Assembly (NCBI GenBank): GCA_900316805.1
Contig: ONEJ01000020.1
Coordinates: 1 to 63,838 of the forward strand
DNA length: 63,838 bases
DNA from: an uncultured Lachnospiraceae bacterium
GTDB lineage: Bacteria; Bacillota; Clostridia; Lachnospirales; Lachnospiraceae
Direction of reading: 5' to 3'
In this document: piece by piece, positions 8,344 to 17,470 of the stretch
Numbering within the stretch: the first letter of the stretch is position 1
How the letters are laid out: each line of letters starts with the position of its first letter
Notes under the pieces: model-generated
What the model saw: the letters and a program-made list of their open reading frames with translations, nothing else
What the model was told of the DNA's origin: nothing
Databases searched by the model: none
Made by a program: the position numbers and the translations under genes

Positions 8344-10131
8344 CTATCCCAATTCAAGATAGGGCAGAATGTTTTCAAAGATTTCCTTTGCCACCGGGGC
8401 TGCAATGGTGCCGCCGTAATACACTCCGGAAGGGTTTCGGATGATCACCAGCACCAGAACCCGGGGATCATCTGCCGGTGCAAATCCCAGAAAAGAGGAA
8501 ATATAGCGGTTTGCCGAGCGGGGCAGAGTCTGGGAGGTGGCGGTTTTTCCGCCGATCCGGCAGCCCTCTATGGCAGCCTTATTTCCACCGCCCTCGGAGA
8601 CAACTTTTTCCAGAAGCTCCCGCATGGTCTTAGAAGTCTCTTCGCTGCAGATCCTTCCCTTTGTCTCATAGGAAAACTTCTTTACCACATTTCCGTCTTC
8701 ATCCTCCACCTGCATGCCAAAGTGGGGTGTAATGCGGTTTCCCCCATTGATGATGGAGGATACCGTGGCCGCCAGCTGCACCGGCGTGATCTGGAAGGAC
8801 TGGCCGAAGGATATGGTGGCCAGTTCCACCAGCCCGATGTTTTCCCGCTTGTGCATAATGGTGGCTGCCTCCCCCGGCAGATCAATGCCCGTCTTTCCCA
8901 GCAGGCCAAACTGTTCAAAATAATCATAGAACCGGTCTGCCCCGATGCGGAGTCCCACATTGATAAACACCGGATTGCAGGAATTCTCAATGCCCTGAAC
9001 GAAGGTTTCTGCCCCATGCCCCGTGGTCTTATGACAGCGGATCCTGCGGTCCTCCACCACAATGTATCCGGGACAGTAAAAGCTGTCCTCCAAAGACACC
9101 ACATGTTCCTCCAGAGCCGCTGTGGCCGTGATTACCTTGAAGGTGGATCCCGGCTCGTAGGTATCGTTAATGCAGTGGTTCCTCCACATCTGGTTCAGAG
9201 CATCCTGCTCCTTGTCTTCGCTGTCTGTGGCTTCCCGGGAGGAGGCTTCTTCCTTGGAATCCTCTTTATCCGTTTTCTCCTTCTGATACTCCTCCGTCAG
9301 AGTAAACGGATCATTCAGATCAAATTCCGGGTAATCCACCATGGCGTACAATTCCCCATTGGATGGATTCATCACAATGACACTGACAGAATCGGCCTCC
9401 TTGCGGATATAGGCCTTAGCCGCAGCCTGCTGGGCAAACTGCTGGATATTTTCATCCATGGTGATCCGAAGATTGTTCCCGGCTACCGGTTCCTTCCGCT
9501 CCTCACCGATATTCTCAGCCTCCACACCTCTGGCATCTGTGGTCGTCAGAATCAGACCGTTTTCTCCCTCAAGCTCCTGATCGTAGATGCTCTCCAGACC
9601 GATGATACCCTGGTTATCCCCACCGGTAAAGCCCAGCACCTTGGAGGCCAGATCCTCAAAGGGATAATCCCTCTTGTAATCTTCATCCACCTTGACCCCG
9701 TCATAGCCATAGGCCAGGATCCGGTTTCCCGTCTCTTTATCTACATTGCTTTGAATCTTCTCAATGGAAGTGCGCTTCTCCACCCGTTTTCTTACGCGCT
9801 CCTCCGACAGTCCCAGCTCCTTCACCAGCATTTGGATCACCTTTTCCGGCTCCCTGATCTGGTTATGTATCACGGAAATGGTACAGACGGATTTATTCCC
9901 CGCCAGCACCTTGCCGTTTCTGTCCAGGATCTTCCCTCTGGCGGCCTTGATCTTTCTTTCCCGCTGCTGCAGATCCGTGGCAAGTTCCGAGTAATAATCT
10001 CCGCGGAAAAGCATAAGATATACCAATCGGCCAAGCAGAATCACGCCACAGAGGGCAACGCCGGCAAAAATGACACAGATTTTGCGGCGGTGATAGGTTT
10101 TGTTCCATTCCATAAAGCAGAAATTCCCCAT
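8344..10131 (-). CDS. class B penicillin-binding protein (SpoVD/PBP2-like) with a KTAT motif
   Basis: A membrane-anchored DD-transpeptidase of 595 residues that cross-links peptidoglycan. An N-terminal span (about 18-38) is followed by the PBP dimer domain (about 55-200) and the transpeptidase domain. Catalytic motifs are S-T-F-K at Ser329 (YEPGSTFK), S-C-N at 384-386 and, in place of the usual K-T-G, K-T-A at 529-531 (GGKTATSQT). An acidic, low-complexity insert occupies about 285-312. There is no PASTA domain, so it is less like classical SpoVD. It is the second of two tandem class B PBPs. Start ATG at 10131 with AGGAAG seven bases upstream; an ATG six codons later is possible. Confidence 0.9.
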   Translation of the reverse strand: MGNFCFMEWNKTYHRRKICVIFAGVALCGVILLGRLVYLMLFRGDYYSELATDLQQRERKIKAARGKILDRNGKVLAGNKSVCTISVIHNQIREPEKVIQMLVKELGLSEERVRKRVEKRTSIEKIQSNVDKETGNRILAYGYDGVKVDEDYKRDYPFEDLASKVLGFTGGDNQGIIGLESIYDQELEGENGLILTTTDARGVEAENIGEERKEPVAGNNLRITMDENIQQFAQQAAAKAYIRKEADSVSVIVMNPSNGELYAMVDYPEFDLNDPFTLTEEYQKEKTDKEDSKEEASSREATDSEDKEQDALNQMWRNHCINDTYEPGSTFKVITATAALEEHVVSLEDSFYCPGYIVVEDRRIRCHKTTGHGAETFVQGIENSCNPVFINVGLRIGADRFYDYFEQFGLLGKTGIDLPGEAATIMHKRENIGLVELATISFGQSFQITPVQLAATVSSIINGGNRITPHFGMQVEDEDGNVVKKFSYETKGRICSEETSKTMRELLEKVVSEGGGNKAAIEGCRIGGKTATSQTLPRSANRYISSFLGFAPADDPRVLVLVIIRNPSGVYYGGTIAAPVAKEIFENILPYLELG

Positions 10132-10198
10132 ACCCGTTCTTCCTAACAGTATATGAAGGGGCGGATGCCGCTAGAACATCCGCCGTTTTCTCATACAA

Positions 10199-12202
10199 TT
10201 ATTCCTGCTTTTCCTCCTCAGGAGATTCCTCTTTCTCCGGTGCCTCTTCTTTCGTCTCTGACTTCTTTTTGTCAGTATCACGCTTGGCAACAGGCTTATG
10301 TTCTCCGGTGTACTGGGCATTGATACCGGTTACATCCAGCCCTTTATTGCGGCCGGTCTTCTTCTCATCCGGATAAATGTTCTTATAGGGAAGTACCTCT
10401 TCCAAGATTTCCCGGACAATGTTCTGGGCAAAGTAACTGTGAGCGTCATCCGGCACATTGGGCTCGTCTACGATACAGTAAATGACCAGCTGTGGATCAT
10501 CGTAGGGGGCATATCCCATAAAGGAAACCAGATGTTTTCCTCTGGTTCTTGGAAGCTTCTGGGCAGTTCCGGTCTTACCACCCATGGAGTAACCGTCCAC
10601 CTTGGCGGTGCCGCCGGTACCACTGGTAACTACATCATAGAGATAATCCTTTATCTGCCGGCTGGTGCTCTCGGAGACTGTCTGCTTCACCACCTTCGGC
10701 TCAATTGTGGAAACCGTATTGCCGGAAGCGTCCGTGATCTTTGTCACAATGTGCGGCTGGTAGTAATTGCCACCATTGATCAGGGAACAGAAACCGCTGG
10801 CCATCTGAATCATGGTACAGTTGTAATTCTGTCCGAAGGCATTGGTAGCCAGGTCAATGGGCTTCATGCTTTCTGCCGTGTAAACCAGGGTAGAAGTATT
10901 TGCCTCTCCCGGCAGGTCGATGCCCGACTTCTGTCCGAAGCCGAAATCTGACTGGTACTGCAGGAAATTTTCTTTTCCAATCCTGTAGGTCATCTGCATG
11001 ATGGCATCGTTACAGGAATCCATCAGGGTTTTACGCACTGTTTCCATCCCGTGGCCGTTCCGGTTCACGCAGCTGACCCACCGGTCAAACTGCTCACCGC
11101 CGTCACACAGAAAGGTCATATCATCTGCGACCGTTCCGGTATCCAGACCGCAGGCTACGGTAAAAGGCTTCTGCACGGAACCCGGCTCGTAGGTGGCTGT
11201 CACACAGTAGTTCTGCCACAGACCGTTTAAAATGTCCATGCTTTCCTCATCCGTCATTTCCTCAAGCACCTTCTCACTGTATAAGGCGCTTAAGTCCCTT
11301 GGTTTATTCAGATCAAATTCCGGATAATCTGCCATGGCAAGAATCTCACCGTTCTGGGGGTTCATCACCACCACAGCGGTATTTAAGCTTCCCACACCTT
11401 CATAGTAATTATCCGTATATTTCTGATTCCACTCTTCGATCTTCTCCTCCACAATAGACTGGATATTGGCATCAATAGAGCAGACCAGCGTGTTGCCGTC
11501 CTGAGCCGGGATCACGGTTTTCTCGAAATCACTGTCAGAATTCAGATACCCATACTCCCTGCCGTTGACCCCATTGAGCACATCGTTGTAATAATTTTCC
11601 AGCCCCGTGGTTCCCACATTTCCGGAAGAGGTAAATCCGATGACCGAGGCGGCAAGGGTATTGTGGGGATACTGTCTCTGGTATTCCTTTTCAAACCAGA
11701 CCCCCTTTACATTGGGATTGCGTTTATTTCCGTTCTTATCCACCGCATCCTGCATCTCTATGAAGGGCTGCACATCATCATAGGGAAGCTTCTTTGCCAA
11801 AACGATGTACCTGCTGTTCTTGTTCTCGGTGGCGTATTTTTCCAGATCCTCCCTCTTCAGCTCCGTAAAGTACCTAGTAAGGGCATCAATGGTAGGCTCC
11901 ACATACTCTTCCTTGTCGGTCATCACCGAGCAGTCCAGAATAACATTATAAACAGCCACACTGGTAGCCAGAACCGTACCGGAGGAATCCACGATTTCTC
12001 CCCTCTGGTACGGAATTGTCTTGCTATCGTATGACTGCATAGATAAAACCTTTTTCTCATATTTGTCGCCGCTGGTGTGCTCAATGTACATGAGCCGTCC
12101 GATCAGACCACAAAGGGCCAGAACGATCACGTTAAAAAGCACGATCAGCTTGGTTCTCATGATCCGGTTCATCTTCCGGACCGGTTTTTTTCTTCTTCTC
12201 AA
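10199..12202 (-). CDS. class B penicillin-binding protein, septal FtsI/PBP2B-like
   Basis: A 667-residue septal transpeptidase that should partner FtsW. It has a basic N terminus, one membrane span (about 17-38), a dimer domain beginning near RGEIVDSSG (68), and a transpeptidase domain with Ser342 in GSVQKPFT (S-x-x-K), S-C-N at 396-398, and GGKTGTAQ (Lys543). The second serine-loop residues (V-Q instead of the common T-F) are a mild variation. The last 50 residues are a highly charged K/E-rich tail. It starts with TTG at 12202, five to six bases after AGGAG, nine bases past ftsL. Position next to ftsL argues for the FtsI role. Confidence 0.92.
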   Translation of the reverse strand: MRRRKKPVRKMNRIMRTKLIVLFNVIVLALCGLIGRLMYIEHTSGDKYEKKVLSMQSYDSKTIPYQRGEIVDSSGTVLATSVAVYNVILDCSVMTDKEEYVEPTIDALTRYFTELKREDLEKYATENKNSRYIVLAKKLPYDDVQPFIEMQDAVDKNGNKRNPNVKGVWFEKEYQRQYPHNTLAASVIGFTSSGNVGTTGLENYYNDVLNGVNGREYGYLNSDSDFEKTVIPAQDGNTLVCSIDANIQSIVEEKIEEWNQKYTDNYYEGVGSLNTAVVVMNPQNGEILAMADYPEFDLNKPRDLSALYSEKVLEEMTDEESMDILNGLWQNYCVTATYEPGSVQKPFTVACGLDTGTVADDMTFLCDGGEQFDRWVSCVNRNGHGMETVRKTLMDSCNDAIMQMTYRIGKENFLQYQSDFGFGQKSGIDLPGEANTSTLVYTAESMKPIDLATNAFGQNYNCTMIQMASGFCSLINGGNYYQPHIVTKITDASGNTVSTIEPKVVKQTVSESTSRQIKDYLYDVVTSGTGGTAKVDGYSMGGKTGTAQKLPRTRGKHLVSFMGYAPYDDPQLVIYCIVDEPNVPDDAHSYFAQNIVREILEEVLPYKNIYPDEKKTGRNKGLDVTGINAQYTGEHKPVAKRDTDKKKSETKEEAPEKEESPEEEKQE

Positions 12203-12211
12203 AGCCTGCTC

Positions 12212-12682
12212 CTATTGTTTTGGTATATCACTGTATTGATCCATGAAATTGCTGTTCTCTACCGTGTAGTATACCACTTGTTTCTCTTTTGGGTAAGACA
12301 TTCCCAGCTTTTTTGTAGCAACCTCTTTGATATGATTTAAATCCACGGAGGTTGTAAGGTTCTTATAACGGGCATCATTGTCAGCCTTCAGGTCAATGAC
12401 CTGACTTTCAAGGCTTGCCACGCTTCTCATACGGCTGGTCATCTGTGCCTGCATTTGCACAAGCATCACAGAAGAGAAAGCCGTCATCAGTACGCATACT
12501 GTCAGAAAAGCCACATATCCGCGGCTCATCTGCAGTTCTCTCTGGCGGTTTCTTCTTGCCGCACTTCTTCTATGCTTGCGGCGTCTGATCTGCTCCAGTT
12601 CCTCTCTGCTTCTGCCCTCTCTGCGGACAGGTGTCTCCAGCTCTCTTACCGTATTCCCGTTTACGTAATAATTTCTAGTCAT
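12212..12682 (-). CDS. ftsL: cell division protein FtsL
   Basis: A 156-residue single-pass membrane protein placed exactly where FtsL is found, between rsmH and ftsI. A long basic cytoplasmic region (about 20-50, rich in R) precedes one transmembrane segment (about 53-75), then a predicted coiled coil (MRSVASLESQVIDLKADNDA) and the short extracellular tail containing LNHIKEVATKKLGMSYP, the family's typical C-terminal motif. FtsL bridges FtsQ/DivIB and FtsB/DivIC and helps activate FtsW-FtsI. The family is weakly conserved, so context carries much of the call. Confidence 0.85.
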   Translation of the reverse strand: MTRNYYVNGNTVRELETPVRREGRSREELEQIRRRKHRRSAARRNRQRELQMSRGYVAFLTVCVLMTAFSSVMLVQMQAQMTSRMRSVASLESQVIDLKADNDARYKNLTTSVDLNHIKEVATKKLGMSYPKEKQVVYYTVENSNFMDQYSDIPKQ

Positions 12683-12738
12683 ACCGCATCCCTGCTTTCT
12701 ATCAATTTATTTTTGTGAATCGTCATGATTCAAAACAT

Positions 12739-13677
12739 TTACATTTTCCGTTCAAATACCCGCAGCTTCGCACTCTTGGAACGGCTGTTTATACTAAGCT
12801 CCTCATCCGATGGTAAAATCGGTTTTCTCGTAATTACTTTTCCTTTGGATTTGTTCCCACAGACACATACCGGAAAATTCCTTGGGCATGTGCAGGGATC
12901 CTCATTTTTCTTAAAAGCAGACTTCACGATGCGATCTTCCAAAGAATGGAATGTGATGATGCAGAATCTTCCACCATCCTCCAGCAGATCGATCATCTCA
13001 TCCAAGTGATCTCTCAGCACATCCAGCTCGTGGTTTAATTCAATGCGGATTGCCTGATAGGTTCTCTTGGAGGGATGTCCCCCTGTAGCCTGCAACTTCA
13101 TGGGAATCGCACCCTTAATGACTGCGTTCAGTTCTCCCGTGGTTTCGATAGGTTTTTCCTCCCGGGCTTGTACAATGTGTTTCGCAATATTCTTTGCGAA
13201 CCGGTCTTCTCCGTAATCCCGGATGATCCGGAAGAGGTCTGACTCACTGTAATCGTTCACTATATCGTAAGCCGTCAGCTTCTGTCTCCTGTCCATCCGC
13301 ATATCAAGAGGTGCATCTTCACAGCGGTAGGTAAATCCCCTCTCCGGTGCATCCAGCTGGTAAGAGGAAACCCCCAGATCCAGAAGAATGCCATCCACAT
13401 GGGCAATTCCCAGATCCTTCAGCACCTGCGCCATCTGTGCGTAATTGCTTCTGATGATGGTTACCTTATCCCGGTAGTCCTTCAGCCGCTCTCCCGCTGC
13501 CGCAATGGCATCTTCGTCCTGATCGATGCCGATCAACCTTCCTGTAGTCAGCCGCCTGGCAATCTCGAGGGAATGTCCCCCGCCTCCCAGCGTTCCATCC
13601 ACGTAAATTCCTTCCGGGCGGATGTGAAGCTGTTCAATTGTCTCCTCCAAGAGCACAGAGATGTGTTTGAATTCCAT
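12739..13677 (-). CDS. rsmH: 16S rRNA (cytosine(1402)-N(4))-methyltransferase RsmH
   Basis: RsmH methylates N4 of C1402 in 16S rRNA using S-adenosylmethionine. The 312-residue protein has [13 protein letters not shown] at the N terminus, the SAM-binding [15 protein letters not shown] loop, [17 protein letters not shown], the [12 protein letters not shown] segment and [10 protein letters not shown] near the C terminus, all family hallmarks. I chose the ATG at 13677, eight bases after GGGAGG; a TTG two codons earlier sits on top of the ribosome site. It follows mraZ and precedes ftsL, the standard mraZ-rsmH-ftsL order. Confidence 0.97.
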   Translation of the reverse strand: MEFKHISVLLEETIEQLHIRPEGIYVDGTLGGGGHSLEIARRLTTGRLIGIDQDEDAIAAAGERLKDYRDKVTIIRSNYAQMAQVLKDLGIAHVDGILLDLGVSSYQLDAPERGFTYRCEDAPLDMRMDRRQKLTAYDIVNDYSESDLFRIIRDYGEDRFAKNIAKHIVQAREEKPIETTGELNAVIKGAIPMKLQATGGHPSKRTYQAIRIELNHELDVLRDHLDEMIDLLEDGGRFCIITFHSLEDRIVKSAFKKNEDPCTCPRNFPVCVCGNKSKGKVITRKPILPSDEELSINSRSKSAKLRVFERKM

Positions 13678-13847
13678 CTTCAATTCCTCCCGTATTGTTT
13701 CAAGTTTGTCGTTTCCTGTTTGCCTGACAACACAATAAAAAGCATATGTACAGCTTATGACTCCTGCATTTTCAATTGTATGTTCCCAAAATCTTCTGCA
13801 TATTAAATATGGGTTTCCAGTTCTACCATGTACGCTGCAATCTCATA

Positions 13848-14279
13848 TTAGATCTGGATGCCCAGCTCTGCCATGTGCTCTGCGATCTCATCCATATCAT
13901 CGAAGTCGTTACTCTCCAGGTAGCGCTCCTTGCTCCAGATCTCAACACGGCTGAACACGCCCACTGATACGACTTCCTTATCAATCCCTGCGTACTCACG
14001 GAGGTTAGCCGGAAGAAGGATTCTTCCCTGCTTGTCCACCTCGCAGTTTGCTGCTCCTGCAAAGAAGAAGCGCATAAACTTTCTTGCATCCTTGGAGGTC
14101 AGCGGTTTCTCACGGAGGCTTTCTTCGATTCGCTGCCACTCTTCATGGGAATATACAAACAGACATCCATCCAGTCCCTTGGTCACAACAAACTCGTTGC
14201 CAAGCTGCTCTCTGAACTTTGATGGAACAATCAGCCGTCCCTTTGCATCGACGGAATGATTATATTCGCCCATGAACAT
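13848..14279 (-). CDS. mraZ: transcriptional regulator MraZ
   Basis: MraZ is a ring-forming AbrB-like DNA-binding protein that represses its own division/cell-wall operon. The 143-residue protein contains the two tandem MraZ halves: [20 protein letters not shown] near residue 5 and [17 protein letters not shown] near residue 78, each with a D-x-K/Q-G-R core. The ATG at 14279 is preceded by AAAGGAGG. Frames extending further upstream would run into the leader that carries its operator. The promoter and GTGG operator repeats lie just upstream. About 170 bp without obvious features separate it from rsmH. Confidence 0.96.
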   Translation of the reverse strand: MFMGEYNHSVDAKGRLIVPSKFREQLGNEFVVTKGLDGCLFVYSHEEWQRIEESLREKPLTSKDARKFMRFFFAGAANCEVDKQGRILLPANLREYAGIDKEVVSVGVFSRVEIWSKERYLESNDFDDMDEIAEHMAELGIQI

Positions 14280-14361
14280 GACAGTCCCTGCCTCCTTTCC
14301 CGGTTCTATCGAACCCGTTTCGGCGGCCAGCGGTTTATCCACAGGATTATCAACTTATCCA

Positions 14362-14406
14362 CCACTTTATACCACTCTATGGGATATTCTCTCCACTTTC
14401 CACCAC
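14362..14406 (-). promoter_or_regulatory. MraZ operator repeats (GTGG-N6-GTGG, twice)
   Basis: On the minus strand GTGG occurs in two pairs with exactly 10-bp periodicity: positions 14406-14393 and 14375-14362 (complement CCAC at 14403, 14393, 14372 and 14362). Additional overlapping GTGG copies flank them. MraZ is known to bind short direct repeats with about one helical turn spacing upstream of its own gene. These lie just downstream of the promoter, fitting autorepression. Confidence 0.75.
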
Positions 14407-14415
14407 CATGTATCC

Positions 14416-14444
14416 ATCATACTCCCAAGCCGCTGAAAAATCAA
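14416..14444 (-). promoter_or_regulatory. sigma-A-type promoter of the mraZ division operon
   Basis: On the minus strand TTGATT (14444-14439) and TATGAT (14421-14416) are separated by exactly 17 bp. The spacing, hexamers and adjacent MraZ repeats make this the likely start of the mraZ-rsmH-ftsL-PBP-PBP-murD-ftsW-ftsQ transcript. Confidence 0.75.
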
Positions 14445-14522
14445 GGTTTTTTCGAAGTTTTTGAAGCTTTTCAAAGAGCTACAACATCTTGTGGTGCGGC
14501 AATTTTCAGGCACTATAAAGGT

Positions 14523-14553
14523 AAAAAAGCCGCCGTACCATTGGTACGACGAC
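14523..14553 (-). terminator. intrinsic terminator after the DUF1540 gene
   Basis: An 11-bp stem (14529-14539 with 14543-14553, including G-U pairs) has a 3-nt loop. On the minus strand it is followed by six T residues. It ends the DUF1540 transcript about 50 bp past its stop and insulates the mraZ promoter. Confidence 0.8.
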
Positions 14554-14600
14554 TCTCATGGCACGACGGCTCTCTCTGCGCCTATTGCGCGGCTTAGTAA

Positions 14601-14918
14601 TTACGCCTCGTAGGAGAAACTTCCACACTCGGTCTCTCTTCCGTTGTCAGCATGACCTCCGGCAATTCCGATATGATCCGCACTGCATTTCTTTTCCCGG
14701 TTAAAGCGGCACTCCACCGCCTCACAGGCTACCGCAGTTGCCTTTGCAGGCTCTCCCATCTCGTTGCGGTTGCAGTTACATCCTCTCGGCACGAAGCTTC
14801 CACAGCTTGTTTCGGAAGGGGTATGTGCATCCGCTCCCTCCACCTGAATGTCTGCTCTTCTGCAGCAATTGTCCTCATTATAGGAACAGTTCACCACATT
14901 ACAGTCTAATTTTGTCAT
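14601..14918 (-). CDS. DUF1540 cysteine-rich protein
   Basis: A 105-residue protein made of two DUF1540-like halves, each with four spaced cysteines: C-x3-NC-x-Y...CC near the start, and C-x3-EC-x-F...C in the second half. The cysteine pattern suggests metal binding, but the function is unknown. It has no signal peptide. An AGGAGG site lies eight bases before the ATG. DUF1540 proteins are common in Clostridia, and some are sporulation-associated. Nothing around it (hairpin array upstream, mraZ operon downstream) specifies a role. Confidence 0.85.
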   Translation of the reverse strand: MTKLDCNVVNCSYNEDNCCRRADIQVEGADAHTPSETSCGSFVPRGCNCNRNEMGEPAKATAVACEAVECRFNREKKCSADHIGIAGGHADNGRETECGSFSYEA

Positions 14919-15270
14919 TTGGCATACCTCCTAGTGTTATGATTGGGCATCTGTCCCTGACAAGCCAGCTTTGGCAGAGGCCTGATGCTCCATGTCAGAC
15001 TTTCAAAAAAATCTGACATAGCCATTGCTTTTCCTGAATTCTTATGAATCCACGTTTTTTAATTCTCTAAATCTCAGCGGATTCCTGAATAGTATGCTTC
15101 GTTCTCCGGCATATCATTCTTAAAATGTGGTGGGTAGTGGTGGAAATTATGATTTGCTCTTTTCGTCATAGCATTTGCGACTTGAACAAGTTTTCAAACC
15201 GATAGCATCGTCCTGAATAATGAACAATTTCCAAGATGATAGCTATGTACATTTCATGATTGGGCATATA
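14919..15270. other. gene-free region with recurring TTCCTGAATA motif
   Basis: I find no plausible gene. The motif TCCTGAAT recurs at 15032, 15083 and 15211. In the array at 25.3 kb the same TTCCTGAATA sits immediately before two 35-nt hairpins, so this stretch may hold decayed units of that array. The 12-mer ATGATTGGGCAT also occurs twice (about 14939 and 15257). Confidence 0.4.
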
Positions 15271-15473
15271 TGGGCACTGGCAACAACATTTCTTGCATAC
15301 GCCCATATTTTTTGCCGCTCCACGTATAAAATGGGCGTATAGAAAATAACCATTCCCTACCGCCCATTTTTTACTGTTTTATTGATTTTATATGGCTTTT
15401 TGTGGGCGCATAGCGAAAAAGCTGCCTCCACCGCCCATAAAATCACCCCGCAGTATATTTCGTATATTCCGCG
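15271..15473. repeat. array A: three 35-nt TGGGC...GCCCA hairpin elements
   Basis: Copies lie at 15271-15305, 15332-15366 and 15403-15437, each exactly 35 nt, starting TGGGC and ending GCCCA. The second has a perfect 10-bp stem when flanking A/T is included (15328-15337 with 15361-15370). The gaps are 26 and 36 nt. The first copy is in the opposite orientation to the other two, judged by the asymmetric CGYAT and A-rich inner half. The array ends just beyond the thrS stop at 15482. Array B at 25.2 kb has the same element. Confidence 0.85.
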
Positions 15474-15481
15474 TACAACTC

Positions 15482-17449
15482 CTACTTCTCTTTCTCCTCA
15501 AGGTTCTCTTCCTTGCGGATGGCCTTCGTGCGGATTTCTTCGCAGATCTGGTTAGTGAAATCAGCCAGAGGCTTCACGCCCTCGTCTCCTGCAAAACGGC
15601 TTCTGACGGATACGGTGCCATCGACTTCCTCCTGGGCGCCAACTACCAGCATGTACGGAAGTCTGTCCATACGAGCCTCACGGATCTTGTAGCCGATCTT
15701 CTCGGAGCGCTCGTCCACGGTGACATCTACGCCGTTTTTCTTAAGCTCTGCAGCAACCTTGTTGGCGTAATCTGCGTATTTCTCAGAAATCGGAAGCACA
15801 CGCACCTGCTCCGGACACAGCCAGGTCGGGAACTTGCCGGCATATTTCTCAATAAGCCATGCAAGAGTTCTCTCGTAGCAGCCAAGAGAGGTTCTGTGGA
15901 TAATGTACGGACGAACTTTGTCACCATTCTGATCAATGTAATACAAGTCAAAATTCTCAGCGATGGCGCAATCCAGCTGAATGGTGATCATGGTATCTTC
16001 CTTGCCGTATACATTCTTCGCCTGGATATCGATCTTCGGTCCGTAGAAGGCAGCCTCGCCATCAGCCTCCACAAAGGAAACACCCTTTTCATTCAGCACA
16101 TCCCGGAGAGCCTGCTGGGTGGAGTTCCAATAATTGTCATCCCCTAAGTATTTCTTCTTATTCTCCGGGTCCCACTTGGAAAGTCGGAAGGTCACATCCT
16201 TTTCCAAACCAAGGGTGGAAAGTACATAGAAAGCCAGGTCGAAGCAGCTCTTAAGCTCTGCCTCCGCCTGATCCGGACGGAGCACCAGATGTCCCTCGGA
16301 AATGGTAAACTGGCGTACACGGGTAAGACCGTGCATCTCGCCGGAATCCTCGCAGCGGAAAAGTGTGGAGGTCTCTCCCATACGGTAGGGAAGATCCTTG
16401 TAGGAATGCTGCTCGTTCTTGTACACATAATACTGGAAAGGACAGGTCATTGGACGAAGGGCAAATACTTCCTTATCTACCTCCTCATCCCCAAGCACAA
16501 ACATGCCATCCTTGTAATGATCCCAGTGACCGGAAATCTTGTAGAGATCAGACTTTGCCATGAGAGGGGTCCTTGTTCTTACATAGCCCCACTCGTTGTC
16601 CTCCAGATCCTCGATCCAACGCTGTAATTTCATGATCATCTTGGTTCCCTTGGGGGTAAAAAGTGGAAGTCCCTGACCGATCACATCCACAGTGGTGAAC
16701 AATCCCATTTCACGGCCCAGTTTATTGTGATCACGAAGCTTGGCTTCTGCCAGCTTGTCCAGGTGTTCCTTTAATTCATCCTTCTTATTAAAAGCAGTTC
16801 CGTAAATTCTCTGAAGGCGTGCCTTCTCGGAATCACCTCTCCAGTAAGCCATGGAGGAAGAAATCAGCTTGTAAGCCTTCACACCCTTAGTGCTCATAAG
16901 GTGTGGTCCTGCACACAGATCCACAAAGCCACCCTGATCGTAGAAGGAAATCTCGGCATCCTCCGGAAGATCCTCGATGAGTTCAACCTTATAAGGCTCG
17001 TTGCGCTCCTGCATGAACTTGATAGCCTCAGTTCTCGGCAGGGTAAATCTCGTGATCTCATGGCCTTCCTTGATGATTTTCTTCATCTCTGCTTCCAGCT
17101 TGTCCAGATCCTCTCTGGAAAAAGGATCCGCATCAAAATCATAATAAAATCCGTCCTCAATAGCAGGACCGATAGTTACCTTTGCCTCCGGGAACAGTCT
17201 CTTAACTGCCTCTGCCAGAATGTGGGATGCTGTATGGCGAATGACACGAAGCCCCTCCGGATCACTGGCAGTTACGATATTTAAACTGCAGTCCTCATGG
17301 ATCATGGTACGAAGATCCACAATCTCCCCATTCAGCTCACCGGCACAGGCCACCCGGGCCAGACCTTCGCTGATGTCCTTTGCAATTTCATAAACAGATT
17401 TCGCTTCGCTGTATTCCTTGACGGAACCGTCCTTCAATGTAATTTTCAT
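15482..17449 (-). CDS. thrS: threonine--tRNA ligase
   Basis: This class II synthetase charges tRNA-Thr in the cytoplasm. The 655-residue enzyme has the N-terminal TGS domain (ITLKDGSVKEYSEAKSVYEI), the editing/SAD domain with HTASHILAEAV and YDFDAD, catalytic motif 2 (FRCEDSGEMHGLTRVRQF), a zinc-site region (RPMTCPFQYYVYK) and motif 3 (HRTSLGCYERTLAWLIE), then the anticodon-binding domain (PEQVRVLPISEKY). The start has AAGGAG nine bases upstream. A T-box leader and a 70-residue membrane-protein gene precede it, so it is expected to be induced by uncharged tRNA-Thr. The C-terminal tail is a short K/E-rich extension. Confidence 0.98.
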   Translation of the reverse strand: MKITLKDGSVKEYSEAKSVYEIAKDISEGLARVACAGELNGEIVDLRTMIHEDCSLNIVTASDPEGLRVIRHTASHILAEAVKRLFPEAKVTIGPAIEDGFYYDFDADPFSREDLDKLEAEMKKIIKEGHEITRFTLPRTEAIKFMQERNEPYKVELIEDLPEDAEISFYDQGGFVDLCAGPHLMSTKGVKAYKLISSSMAYWRGDSEKARLQRIYGTAFNKKDELKEHLDKLAEAKLRDHNKLGREMGLFTTVDVIGQGLPLFTPKGTKMIMKLQRWIEDLEDNEWGYVRTRTPLMAKSDLYKISGHWDHYKDGMFVLGDEEVDKEVFALRPMTCPFQYYVYKNEQHSYKDLPYRMGETSTLFRCEDSGEMHGLTRVRQFTISEGHLVLRPDQAEAELKSCFDLAFYVLSTLGLEKDVTFRLSKWDPENKKKYLGDDNYWNSTQQALRDVLNEKGVSFVEADGEAAFYGPKIDIQAKNVYGKEDTMITIQLDCAIAENFDLYYIDQNGDKVRPYIIHRTSLGCYERTLAWLIEKYAGKFPTWLCPEQVRVLPISEKYADYANKVAAELKKNGVDVTVDERSEKIGYKIREARMDRLPYMLVVGAQEEVDGTVSVRSRFAGDEGVKPLADFTNQICEEIRTKAIRKEENLEEKEK

Positions 17450-17470
17450 GATATCTATCTCCTTGTTATT

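Noticed and set aside
8296..10146. Long plus-strand open frame antisense to the second PBP
   Set aside because: It overlaps a gene with clear catalytic motifs on the other strand, has no recognisable family and no ribosome site; it is a shadow frame.
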